Shown: positions 54,034 through 64,000 of the stretch, piece after piece
How positions within the stretch are numbered: the first letter of the stretch is position 1
How the letters are laid out: the number at the start of each line of letters is the position of its first letter
Assembly: GCA_004194705.1 (NCBI GenBank)
Contig: SADC01000014.1
Span: forward strand, 298,491-362,490
Length of the DNA: 64,000 nt
Direction: 5' to 3'
Source: Ditylenchus dipsaci
Taxonomy: Eukaryota > Nematoda > Chromadorea > Rhabditida > Anguinidae
Notes under the pieces: generated by a model
What the model saw: the letters and a program-made list of their open reading frames with translations, nothing else
Database searches by the model: none
Told to the model about the DNA's origin: nothing
Made by a program: the position numbers and the translations under genes

Positions 54034-55180
54034 CTATTATATTTCAATATTTTATTATGGAAATAAAAAAATATATCAGAAATAAGCAAGGCAAACAAGC
54101 ATTAAAAAGCTAAAAAACATTATGACAGTTTTCCTATCGATCCATAAGAAAAATTATATGGGCTGAGCGCCGGATATATTCTGCAAGGCTTATTTGCTAA
54201 AATAGACATATCGAGGCAAAAATTCTTTTTTCGTCTTGCTTAATTTTCTTTTAATGCTAGCATCTGCATGATGCCCTGTTTATAGATGCATTTGTTGTCT
54301 CTGCGTCCCTGTCTAACCCTCAAATTTTCGTGCGAAAAATTTGATTTTTCCCTGAATAAATATTGTTATTATTTTCGGTAAATTTACATCCCTTTTTCGA
54401 TGCCATTATGTGCTAGAACCTCAGATTTAATGCACTTTACACTATCCAATTTCAATTCCCTATTTTGCATTGAACCCAAAAAGCGCAAAGTACGGATAAA
54501 AGCAAAAGAGGGTAAATATTATGGTTAGAAAAAAGGGGAAAATCACTTTGAAAAACCTCAATTTAGCCAATAAAACTTGCCAGTATCTCCTTGCTTGAGA
54601 CTTTGATAAGGTCCATCTTAAAAACAAACCAACTGAAAATACATGACAGAAAAAATCTTGCTTAGATTAAAATCAACCGTCAGAATACCTAAAATTCGTG
54701 GTTTTTATGTTAGCACAGTGAAAAGTCGACCTACTCAATAATCTACACCTTTGAAATTCGTCCCTCTGCCAGTTCATTCGATTGACGCGTGTCATTAATT
54801 TGCTTTTGCCTAATTTTTTATGCCACATTGCAGCTCATGAGGGCTTTAGAATGCAAAACTCTCTAAGGAGGTACTGCAATTAAGTTTTTAGCTATGAAAA
54901 ATCCAACATTTTTATGCATACGACAATTCGAAAAATGGCTCTGATTCTATTCTTTAATTTTTTAGGAGCCGCGTGTTTAAAAGTATTGGACTTTATATAG
55001 CCAAAAACACAATGACGCAAACTTCTTATAAAAGTTGTGTTCTAATGGCTCGATCACAATAGATGCGCGGGTTCTATTTTTGATTTGTTAATATCAGATT
55101 TAAACTTCATTTTATCCAGTAGCGGATCCGGAAATTGATAAAAAAAAATCGAATCAGCTAAAAAACAAAGGATAAATCTT
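54034..55180. other. AT-rich region, nothing recognised
   Basis: No exon, RNA gene or repeat ends found on either strand. Confidence 0.45.
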
Positions 55181-55534
55181 TTTTGCCCGCGTCTGGCTTT
55201 TTTTGTTCAAATATACCCGCTTTCGGCTTTTTTATGCCCGTTTTTTGTTTAAAAAGTGCCCTTTTTTGTTAAAAAGTGCCCGTTTTCACTGAAAAGTACC
55301 CTCTTTTGGATTTTTTTCTGCCCGCTGCTGTTAAAAAGTGCCTGTTTCAGGCTAGAATAAGCTCTATGCCATGAGAGCTAATATTCGAACACTAGGGTTA
55401 CTGACGCCTTAACAGGCGACGAGTTATCAGTGAAGAATCATGGTACAGTCAACCCTCTCAATTATGACACTCAAGGAACCGGCCAAGAGACGGGATTTGA
55501 TATCTGTTTTACCTCAAATTTTTATGACTATTGC

Positions 55535-56215
55535 CGACCCCCAAGTGGGACCACCACCTGGATATTACTACCTGGGTAACACCACCTGGGTACCACCAGC
55601 TGGTACCACCACCTGAGGACGACCACCTGAGGGTAGTATGTCTCCTTGCCAAAATTATTGTGCGTCAATTCGATCCGGCGCCAATGTGATGCTGCTCCAA
55701 TATGAGTCTGCACCAAATTCAATTAGGCGCTGATCGAGTTGGCGTCATTTTGCTGTTGGCACCGAATGGCTCTGAGCCATTTTTCTACTATACCAATCAT
55801 TTCTTTTTACCAAGCTGCGCCAATAGTGAGTTTGACCAAAATGATATCCCGACAACAGCCATCCAGGTGCAAAGGTTGAAAATTTCAATTCTGTAGGCCA
55901 TCCAGTTGGACACCCACCTCGATAACCGAAATTACTAAATTATTTGAAAAACGAAAAAAAACTTATTTTTTCTTTTCTAGAATTTTGTAGAGAATCGGTT
56001 TTAATAAGGTCGAAAGTGTGATTTTACGTACCCAAACTCCAAAACTTTAGGTAGGTACCATCGGGCAGGTTAATATTACCACCTAAAGAACCACCAACTG
56101 GGTACCACCACCTGAGGAACACCACTTGGCACCACCACCCGGAGACCACCAATTGGGTAACACCAACTGGGTAGGACCACCTAGGTATTACCAACTGGGT
56201 ACCACCACCGGGGTT
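55535..56215. repeat. Degenerate minisatellite (TACCACCACCTGGG)
   Basis: Two blocks, 55535-55640 and about 56040-56215, are built of imperfect 11-15-bp units such as GGGTACCACCACCTGAGG. The sequence between them is not repetitive. No frame is kept through the units. Confidence 0.7.
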
Positions 56216-56502
56216 CGATTAACTAAATTACTAAATACAACGATAAAATAAGAATATTCGAAAAATGCGCAAATTCAAAATAATTTTGTTGTTAATTTTT
56301 CTTCAATGATTTGACCAATTTCAATGCTTAATTTGTTAAATTCTCAAAAACCGGCTTGAGCCACAATGCTCCACGATATCACAACCGAAAGAGCACACTT
56401 AGCTCTATTGATTGCAGAAAGAATGAGCGTGGCACATTGACTCCAGCTCGAGAAAAGTCAAAAAGAAGCAAAAGACAGTGTGACTTACTCAGTCAAATAC
56501 TA

Positions 56503-57193
56503 CAGTCAACGCTCTCCATTGCGTCCACCCAAAAACTAGTTTTTTACGAGTTCCTGATTCAGTCCGGAAATATCGCAAGGATCCGACAAACATTTTGTCA
56601 TAGCAACCATTGCGTCACCAAAAAGTTCGTTCCCACTAGGGTCCGACACTTTTTTAGCCCAATTTTTGAAGTTTTTTTCACAACTGATTCGTCAGTCTGG
56701 TCGGAAATATCGCAAGGATTCCGATTTTGCCTGTCGTTTCTCGGAAACATGATAATTTTGTCATTTAGACCCGCAACGCTCTCCAAGGACCATACTTGTT
56801 GATGCAAATGAGAATTTGACAAATTCAAATGCGCGCGGGACATTTCTCTTTCGTCTCGCACTGTACTCTTTGGAATTGTTTCGAGTGACTCAAAAGAGTA
56901 CAGTGAGAGACGAAAGAGAAGTGTCCCGCGCATTTGAATTTGTCAATTCTCATTTACATCAACAAGTATGGTCCTTTAAATCCCATAAAGGCGACGCAAT
57001 GGAGAGCGTTGCCGGTCTAAATGACAAAGTTATCATATTTACGAGAAACAACCGGAAAAATCGGAATCCTTGCGATATTTCCGACTAGACTGACGAATCA
57101 GTTGTGAAAAAAACTTCAAAAATTGAGCTAAAAAAGTGTCGGACCGAGGTGGGAACGAACTTTTTGGGTGGACGCAATGGAGAGCGTCGACTG
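56503..57193. mobile_element. pogo/Tigger-type MITE (CAGTCAACGCTCTCCATTG ends)
   Basis: CAGTCAACGCTCTCCATTGC and its inverse are flanked by TA. Its arms contain a GTTCGTTCCCAC..GTCCGACACTTTTT stretch shared with 18034. A second long hairpin in the centre (about 56770-57010) includes GGGACATTTCTCTTTCGTCT and its inverse. No transposase frame. Confidence 0.8.
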
Positions 57194-57410
57194 TATATAA
57201 ATATTTGTGCTCAAATGTAAACAAAGACGGCACTTTTTACGAACTTGGGCAGAAAAAAGACGAAAGCGGTATATTTGAACACACGGGTACTTTTCAAAAA
57301 AAGCGGGCAGAAAAAAGTCTCGTCCGGCTGATAACGACACCTTAAAGACCTCACACATCCATTGTGACTTCTTTGTAATAATCCTCCATGGGGAAATTAT
57401 TAGAGAAATA

Positions 57411-57706
57411 TAGTCTACTCTCGATACAACAACACTCCAATATAGCAGTACTCTTGATTAAAGGACCATGGTTTTTGGGCGCAGAGGCATGTGTAAAGTT
57501 TGAATTGGCGTGGGACAGTTCTCTTTCGTCTCTTTCTATACTCTGATGACTCATTTCGCACGACCTGAAAGAGTTCATGGAAAGACGAAAGAGAACTGTC
57601 TCCTGCCCATTTAAACTTTGCACATGCCACTGCGCTCAAAAACCATGGTCTTTTAACATCGCCATTGGCCGGTCCCGGGAGTGGTGCTATGTCGAAAGTA
57701 GACTGT
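57411..57706. mobile_element. Related foldback MITE (GTCTACTCTCGATA ends)
   Basis: The left end AGTCTACTCTCGATA and right end GTCGAAAGTAGACTG are inverted. The centre is a hairpin with GGGACAGTTCTCTTTCGTCT, closely matching the central hairpin of 56503-57193 although the outer ends differ. The TA borders are imperfect. Confidence 0.65.
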
Positions 57707-57968
57707 ATGTACAAATTCACAAAAATCTATTATGGAAAAAGATTTTCAAAATACTAATTTTTGTAGTCCTGCGAGCAGGTTTCAGGTGAACACATATTCT
57801 GACGGTTGATTTAACTGAGAACCACATTTACTAAAAGAAGAATCGAAATGTTAGTGACACCATTTACTAGCAGTGCACAAGCAGTAAGTTAGATTAAATT
57901 ATTAAAAAAAAACGAAATTAGTTGTGTGTCACACTTATATTCATTAATTTTTGATTCAATTCACTTAC

Positions 57969-58137
57969 ATTTGCGAAAGTTTGTGGTGGGTTGGGTTGTG
58001 TTTGCAGACTCCATACCAAAATAGTCCATAGTTTCCTTGCTCATTGTGGTCAATACCAATGTTGGCTGAAGGATGAAAAGTAGCAAAATAGTGGGCAAGA
58101 AGGCAATACAACACCTCCTTTCTTTTTTTGCCCCCAT
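57969..58137 (-). CDS. Signal-peptide exon, possible alternative EGFR first exon
   Basis: The ATG at 58137 opens 56 codons: a basic start (MGAKKERRCC), a hydrophobic core (IAFLPTILLLFILQPTLVL), then a polar segment with an N-linked glycosylation site (NTT). The exon ends AAAT|GTAAGTG in phase 1. That is the phase of the EGFR signal-peptide exon at 52484 and of the acceptor at 51309, so it could be spliced to the EGFR ectodomain as a second first exon. Insect EGFR genes are known to use alternative first exons. It could equally begin an unrelated secreted protein. The same exon is repeated at 58318-58482. Confidence 0.4.
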
Positions 58138-58154
58138 TTCTGAAACGAATGAGT

Positions 58155-58735
58155 GGGTAAATTTAAGCCCGATCAATTTCCAACCTTGTGGGTCCCATCT
58201 GGCGGATTTTGTACACCAATCGTAGAAATTTGTTAACACTTGTAATTGTAAGCAAAAGTTATTTCGATATCAATTGCAAAAATAGTAGAGAAAACAAATT
58301 TTACATTTACATTTGCGAAAGTTGTGGTGGGTTGGGTTGTGTTTGCAGACTCCATACCAAAATAGTCCATAGTTTCCTTGCTCATTGTGGTCAATACCAA
58401 TGTTGGCTGAAGGATGAAAAGTAGCAAAATAGTGGGCAAGAAGGCAATACAACACCTCCTTTCTTTTTTGCCCCCATTTCTGAAACGAATTCTATTTTTC
58501 TGAATTTTTAAAAAATGGACGCAAGTTTGATTCAGCCTTGGAGCTAGTGTCGAAAAAACCTGACCTTCAATAAATTTGTTTCTCTACTATTTTTGCAATT
58601 GATATCGAAATAACTTTTGCTTACAATTACAAGTGTTAACAAATTTCTACGATTGGTGTACAAAATCCGCCAGATGGGACCCACAAGGTTGGAAATTGAT
58701 CGGGCTTAAATTTACCCACTCAATTTTATAGGTGG
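58155..58735. repeat. Inverted duplication around the second exon copy
   Basis: 58155-58310 (containing ACACTTGTAATTGTAAGC) and 58580-58735 (its inverse) are near-perfect inverted repeats of about 150 bp. They enclose the second exon copy. Together with the direct repeat at 57965 this shows a complex local rearrangement or an assembly fold. Confidence 0.75.
58318..58482 (-). pseudogene. Second copy of the signal-peptide exon
   Basis: Nearly identical to 57969-58137, but with a base missing near its 3' end and a weaker donor (GTAAATG), so the splice phase differs. It looks like a recent duplicate. Between the copies lies a block of about 150 bp (58155-58310) repeated in inverse at 58580-58735. 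Confidence 0.5.
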
Positions 58736-58779
58736 TCAAAGAAAAATGAGTTAAAAATAAATGAAAAGTGATTTATGGT

Positions 58780-58993
58780 CAGGGTTCTCATCTAAAAATT
58801 ACGAAATAAAGTACATTTGGCTAAATAAAGTACAATTTCGTCATTTTTTTGCCAAAAATGGCCATTTTATCCAGTGCTTATTGAGATTTGAGCACCGAAA
58901 ATAAAAATTTTAACCTGAAATCTCAAAATTTCTATATATTTAGGGTGCCAAATAAAGTACAAACCTTTGAATTAAGTACAGATGAGAACCCTG
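58780..58993. mobile_element. hAT MITE (CAGGGTTCTCATCT ends)
   Basis: CAGGGTTCTCATCT and its inverse are bordered by a perfect 8-bp duplication TTTATGGT. The 214-bp interior repeats AAATAAAGTACA words near both ends. No coding capacity. Confidence 0.9.
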
Positions 58994-59001
58994 TTTATGG
59001 T

Positions 59002-59800
59002 ACTTTCCTAATGTTCATTTCCCTTATTTAATGAATATGATTTTTAAATCCAAAATCCTGGTTTTTTATTTTGATAAAAAATTGAAAAAAGTACATCATA
59101 TAAAATAGAAAAATACCAAGTATAAAAAATGTAAAAACGACAATTTTTTGAAATTGTAAAAAACAGACTGCAGACAGAAAAAAATTAAGCAAACAATGAG
59201 AAAATAGACTAAAATCGATTAAAACTCCAATAAAAAAAAATAGGAACAAACGTAAAATATGTGCATATACAATATTTTGCCATTTCCTAGCAAAATAAAC
59301 CGAAAAAAAATTCGGATAAGAAAATTTAAGTTTGATACAAAATTAAGACTTTTTATATATAAAATAACAAATAAGGCTAACAGCCAAACCGAAAATTAGC
59401 AGAAAAATAGTAGCAATCAAATTGGCACCAAAAATAACGATAATCAAATATACAGTGCCAAAATAATTGAAAAAAACCAGCCCCAAGCTGAGCAGCCAAA
59501 AAGGTAAAAAGCAAAAAAAAGTAATTTATCGCCTATTTTTGCTTCTATTTCCGGATAATTTTGGTTGCAAAAACGCATTTTGATTGAGGAATAGCATAAG
59601 GCTCATTAGTCACAGGCGCAAACACCCCTCCAATTATTTATTAAAAAAATTGGGTTCAGGAAAGTGGGGGTGAAATATAAATGTATTAAAAATGGATGTT
59701 ATGAGTTAAAGATAGTCATGCATTTTAACAGTGTAACCCGTCAACACTTTCTCAATATTTTCAGATTACGCGAACAACAACAAGTGACCAAGACGGGAAG
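59002..59800. other. AT-rich region, nothing recognised
   Basis: No gene or repeat ends that I can support on either strand. Long A and T runs produce short hydrophobic or lysine-rich frames that look like chance. Confidence 0.45.
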
Positions 59801-59808
59801 GTATACAA

Positions 59809-61784
59809 CCAACTCGTTACAAATACTGACTCGTTACACTGACTCGTTACATTAACGACTCGTTACATTAACGACTCGTTACACCAACTCGTTACATTGA
59901 CTCGTTACACTTTTCAGAATTATTCCAAATTTTACCAAAATGCGTGACTGTTCAGCTTTGTGTTTTCCCTTATTTTATTTCATAAAATTAAGATGGCTAA
60001 CGTTCAAAAAATTCACTCTCAAGAAATCGGATCAAGGACAGCGCCTATCACCTACCGCGAAGGATGGCTTAGAATGCTACGTCTGGACAAAGAGTGGCCG
60101 TTCGACAGTCAAAGATGGAATTGAGGTTACCTACTATAGCTGTTCCGGATGCCGAGCAAAGAAGCGAGCGATGTGAATTTTCGTGGCAGCGCCATCTCCA
60201 CTCTCAAATTCAATCTCAGCATGAATACTTAGATCGGGTAGCCGGATGATACACGCATTATCTGCACGCCAAATAAGGTTTGATAAATTTATAAATCTCC
60301 CTATCTTCATCGGTATATAGTGCGCGTGTAAACGCCCGACGAAGTATCAGTGGACTAGCTGCCGAGCTTGAGATACGCTAGCTTGCACGAATGCGAATCG
60401 ACGGGAGCTTTTAGAAATTTCCTGATGTTTCGGAAGCTGTAATGATTTTTTGGTTTTCGCGTATGTACCGATATTACTGATAAGCTCTTTCAGCTGTTGT
60501 TCAGATCAGAAATGCGGCGTTAGGAAGTTTAGTTACGTCGAAAGACTTTATTCGTGCTAAGAGCAAGAAGCACCAAATATCAAAAGTTCGAAGAATTTCT
60601 GGCGCTGGAGAATCGTTAAAGGATCCGAATCCCTTAGAATCAAAGCAGGGAGAATCTACTTGGAGAACTTCTTCTTCAGCATGGTGGTATTTTTATCTTA
60701 ATTCTAGAGTTTTCTTATTATGAATTTCAGACCAGGTTATGCTAATATTCTTCCGCTCGCAAATTAAATCTTCTCAAAAATACACACACACCATTCAGAT
60801 CGAACTTTCAAGTCCGCGCCAATTAGAAAACAGTGTACTGCGTGTTCGACTGATACGTCGAAGCATGCCGACTCCACGGTGACTGTTCTGCTCAAGAAGA
60901 AGACGAAGAAGAAGACGGATGTCCGGTCAAGCTATGCGCATCCCATGCTAAACAGGGACTTTACCGAAGTATGTTTTTTTTGAAATGCTTTCATGTAATC
61001 GATTCAGATCCAAGCGTTTTTGAAGGACGGCAGTCACCAAGAGGACAGAGAGCTGAATATGCGGTAATCACTCGAGCTTTGGACTTCGAAAAGGTATTGT
61101 TATGAACTTCTTTTGCTTATCTCGCTTTATTTTTTTAGGACAAGCTCCTGCAGTTCCTATCTTCAGATGTAAGCATGTTTCGTGGCGCGTTGTATGTGCG
61201 CAAAATATCCAAATATCTCAAGCGAGTTGGCCAGCTCATGGGGATCAATGCTGCGGAGTACAGGTATGTGTGATTAAATATTTCAACTTTGACGCTTATT
61301 TGGTTTTAGAGAAATTGTCAATGAAGTTGAAGCCGATAATGACCACCTGTCTGGAAAGCATATTCTTTAACTGGCCGAAGAAGCGATGGAAATTGGGGCT
61401 AGAGAGAATCCGCCTAATATCTCATTCTTTGATTGAATGTTATGATATGTCATTAGCTTTGTTTGCAATGTTATGAGCTTGTTTGAATAAATAAGAGCAT
61501 CGCAAATTTGAAATGGTACCTCGTATATTGATCTGTCTTCTGTAAAAATATTTGTCCTCTTCAGGAACCCAAATATCATTGGTTTCTAAGTTTCAGTCAA
61601 AATCATTTTTTTCGCATCGAGAAAACACTGAATAAGATGATTTTTTTCCTTCAAATGTCCTTTACACCCAAATGTCCTTTTTCAAAGAGCTTCAAGACCA
61701 ATACGCTGGTGTAACGAGTTGGTGTATCGAGTCGTCAATTTAACGACTCGGTGTAACGAGTTGTCAATGTAACGAGTCGGTTGG
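59809..61784. mobile_element. 2-kb transposon with ACTCGTTACA repeat ends
   Basis: The left end (59809-59910) has about seven units of the word ACTCGTTACA with spacers. The right end (61705-61784) has four to five in inverse. Both finish in CCAAC/GTTGG. Between them lies GC-richer, spliced, protein-coding sequence. No clean target duplication was found, so the exact edges and the class are open. Confidence 0.6.
59940..61370 (+). CDS. Spliced gene inside the ACTCGTTACA element
   Basis: A first coding part near 60045-60175 has Y-x-W and YYSCSGCRAKKRA, resembling the aromatic-plus-CxxC part of FLYWCH-type zinc fingers. Later exons, by frame and splice sites, are 60799-60968 (with RKQCTAC and a lysine-rich LLKKKTKKKT), 61008-61093 (AEYAVITRALDFEK), 61139-61263 (DKLLQFLSSDVSMFRGALYV) and 61310-61370 (EIVNEVEADNDHLSGKHIL, stop). 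The last three join in frame across short introns. The join between 60968 and 61008 is off by one base. I do not recognise the protein. FLYWCH fingers occur in some Mutator-like transposons, which would fit, but no catalytic core is visible. Confidence 0.45.
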
Positions 61785-61796
61785 CAGTCAGACGAG

Positions 61797-61917
61797 AAGG
61801 AGTAAGTTGTGCCAGTTCAGTTTGTGCTCTTTTTTGGCATTATATCGGTTTCGAATTGCTGATAGAGGGGCCAAACTGAAGGGGCACAAACTGAAATGAC
61901 ACAACTTACTCCTTCCC
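61797..61917. mobile_element. Short MITE (AAGGAGTAAGTTGTG ends)
   Basis: AAGGAGTAAGTTGTGCCAG at the left pairs with TGACACAACTTACTCCTT at the right, around a short loop containing a second pairing (TTTGTGCTC/GGGGCACAAA). Flanks GACGAG and CCCGCC do not show a convincing duplication. Confidence 0.6.
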
Positions 61918-62261
61918 GCCAAGACAATCGCTGACTCATGTAATCGCAGGAGATTCGCATCCCGTACTTCCGTTGGAAAACATCGGCATCAATATACCAT
62001 ACAATACCGTGTACGCTATCATATCAGCCATGGCGCATAATTATAGAGGAGAAAATTTTCAAACTTCAAGTGATCTGAAGCTTCTGTTTTATTAAATTAA
62101 ACTGCTTATTGAGCTCTGTTTCTATAAGATTTTTAAAATCTACAACAAGCACTTTTTCATAGCTCAAAACGTTAATAAAAAAGGTTTAAGACCACTTGAG
62201 CGTACTCGATTTGATTACAAAACTAACTCTTATAATTTAAAAAGGATAATATATTTTTTCC

Positions 62262-63375
62262 CGCATAATACTTGTTTTTGCCCGCAGAATATTTTTTACC
62301 CGCAAATTTTGAATTCCGCAGAATTCTCGTTTTTGCCCGTAAAATTCTCTTTTTTACCGCCAGATCTCTTTTTTTTTGCCCGCAGAATATTTTTTTTCGC
62401 CCGTAGATTCAAAAATTTTGCAGAAATTCAAATTTTATGGTCAGACAAAAACTTGGATCGGTCAGAATCCCACCCAGAGTGGCCAAAAGCCGCTGAAAGT
62501 TGGTTTTTGGGGTTGTACAAAAGGGGGGGGGGTAAACTTTTGGCGAAGAATCTATTGGCACGCATCAGAATACCACTATGATCGGCTCAATCGCCCATAA
62601 TCCACCCTTGACCATCTAGAACCATCCTTAAACTGGTTCGGGATAGTTTATTGCTGTTTAGAAGTGGTTTAAAGTGGTTTAAGGTGGTCTGGATGGTCAA
62701 GGGTCAGATTCTGGGCGATTGAGCCGATCATAGTGGTATTCTGGTGCGCGCATCGATTCTTCGCCAAAAGTTTACCCCCCTTTAGTAAACCCCAAAAACC
62801 AACTTTCAGCAGCTTTTGGCCACTCTGGGAGGATTCTGAGCAATCCAAGTTTTTGTCTTACCACAAGATTTGATTATCCGCGAAATTTTCGAATCTGCGG
62901 AAAAAAATATTCTGCGGCAAAAACAAGGGTGGCACTTTTTCTAGTACCAAATACTTATTTCTAGTACCACGTTCATGTGTCAAGGAAAAAACCTTAACTC
63001 TTACTTTGTAGGTACACTTTTAAAAAATTTCAAACTATCGTGTAGCGTGATCTCAGCTACTCAACAAGATATCTTTTTTTCAGTAAAAAAAATTTAAAAA
63101 GTGGGAGATTTAGGGGTCTGAATAGAGGACTTGATCGAAAAAGTTACTTCATACAAAGCTCAAAATCTTGAAATCTTGAAATCTTTTTACAGGGAATTGA
63201 AGTCTAGTTAGAAAGCTGAGATTCAAGGCTACACGTTCATGTGTCAACGAAAAAATCTCTAACTTTACAAAGAGTTTTTCTATGCATGTTAATTTTTGGT
63301 ACTAGAAATAAGTATTTTGGTACTAGATTTAAGTGTTACCCAAAAACAATATTCTGCGGACAAAAAGAATTACCA
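62262..63375. mobile_element. Foldback element with TTTTTGCCCGCAGAATATT ends
   Basis: Left subterminal repeats TTTTTGCCCGCAGAATATT match inverted AATATTCTGCGG words at 62905-62916 and 63350-63360. The inner core 62440-62860 is a long hairpin starting AGACAAAAACTTGGATCGG. This core is homologous to that of 53529-54033. The right side is interrupted by the MITE at 62927. Confidence 0.65.
62927..63341. mobile_element. hAT-like MITE (GGGTGGCACTT/TCTAGTACC family), third copy
   Basis: Relative of 19174 and 38528, here flanked by a different 8-bp duplication AAAAACAA, so it is an independent insertion. It starts GGGTGGCACTTTTTC and ends AAGTGTTACCC. The interior keeps GTGTAGCGTGATCTCAGC and AGTCTAGTTAGAAAGCTGAG. 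Confidence 0.85.
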
Positions 63376-64000
63376 CCCACTTAAAAAATGACTATTATAT
63401 TTTGAATTCCGTTTGAGACAATAAATATTCAAAGTTAAACTGATGTAATTTAAATGCTAATTGTATCAAACGGAATTCAAGTTTTGTAAGCAAATCGAGT
63501 ACGTTGATCACGATCTGATGTCAGAATGCAGTTTTATGTGTGAAAAAAAGTTTTTTTCCAAAAAACATAAAAAGATTAAAAGTACCACCAACTTTAAGAT
63601 CATTTTTAGCCTGCAAAGCCAAACTTTTTACTTAAAACTTATAATCGTTTTGAAGCTTATGACAGGGCTTTTGATTCTGTGTTCATATTCCGATACACCC
63701 ATACTGGATAAAAAGATCACACCCCAAACGTGAAAAAAGTCTGGTTATTAAAAAATGCAATCTTGAATTTTTATTGAAAATTTTCAAATTTTTATATAAC
63801 GTGTAATATATGTAATATCACATTGAAAGCCCAACTCCTCACGGTTTTAATTATCTACAAAAAATATCCTAATACAGTTACCAGGCTGAGTAACAGTCAT
63901 ATATATGAAGTAACTCATTTTAAAAAACACACTTTTTTCAGATCGGTGCAAAAACCCCGAAAACGGGGTTTTTGAATTTCTCTTTGCACCATCTTGTTCA
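63376..64000. other. Right flank, nothing recognised
   Basis: A short inverted pair TTGAATTCCGTTTGA/TCAAACGGAATTCAA lies at about 63401-63481. A 90-codon open frame at 63461-63733 has no recognisable motif. Nothing else is supported. Confidence 0.45.

Larger units (their letters stand above)
55184..57340. repeat. Degenerate inverted pair (TTTTTGCCCGC words) with nested repeats
   Basis: The left part, 55184-55350, carries repeated TTTTTTGCCCG and AAAAAGTGCCCG words and the order TTGTTCAAATATACCCGC. The right part, 57236-57335, holds the same words in inverse. They may be the ends of one element of about 2.1 kb. Inside lie the ACCACC repeats and the MITE at 56503. Confidence 0.45.

Noticed and set aside
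59810..59900. CRISPR-like array of ACTCGTTACA units
   Set aside because: Units and spacers are far too short and irregular, the genome is animal, and the same words form the inverted other end of a transposon.

Overview
The window is nuclear DNA of an animal, most likely an invertebrate. It is AT-rich and has no operons or ribosome-binding sites. It holds spliced genes with many very short introns (about 45-100 bp, GT..AG) in a dense background of small DNA transposons. I cannot name the species. The open reading frames of 60-150 codons are mostly exon fragments or chance.

Two genes are recognised. UDP-glucose 6-dehydrogenase (UGDH) is on the + strand and an EGF-receptor-type tyrosine kinase (EGFR) is on the - strand, facing it tail to tail. 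The pair is present twice. Copy 1 (about 2.4-25.3 kb) has a complete UGDH and an EGFR cut off at its 5' side. Copy 2 (about 26.4-52.6 kb) has a UGDH cut off at its 5' side and a full-length EGFR with signal peptide. The join near 25.3-26.45 kb is a patchwork that switches back and forth, in register, between UGDH sequence and a Tigger transposon of the EGFR intron. That looks like a chimeric consensus, so the tandem duplication may be two divergent haplotypes placed end to end. Each copy also has its own one-base frameshifts.

The copies differ by clean transposon insertions, each with the empty site visible in the other copy. Copy 1 alone has a 4.3-kb element with 1.15-kb inverted repeats, a SWIM-finger reading frame and a TTAA target duplication, lodged in a 55-bp EGFR intron. 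Copy 2 alone has an 810-bp Helitron and a 385-bp foldback MITE (miniature inverted-repeat transposable element).

Region by region: 1-2.2 kb no gene seen; 2.4-7.6 kb UGDH copy 1; 7.6-10 kb MITEs and a doubtful small gene; 10.0-24.6 kb EGFR copy 1 (C-terminal tail, kinase, membrane segment, cysteine-rich repeats); 25.3-26.45 kb mosaic join; 26.45-31.06 kb UGDH copy 2; 33.9-52.6 kb EGFR copy 2, with a Tigger derivative in an intron; 52.6-64 kb upstream flank with MITEs, a duplicated signal-peptide exon that could be an alternative EGFR first exon, and a 2-kb transposon with a spliced gene.

UGDH makes UDP-glucuronate for glycosaminoglycans and EGFR is a growth-factor receptor. Their adjacency gives no evidence of joint function.
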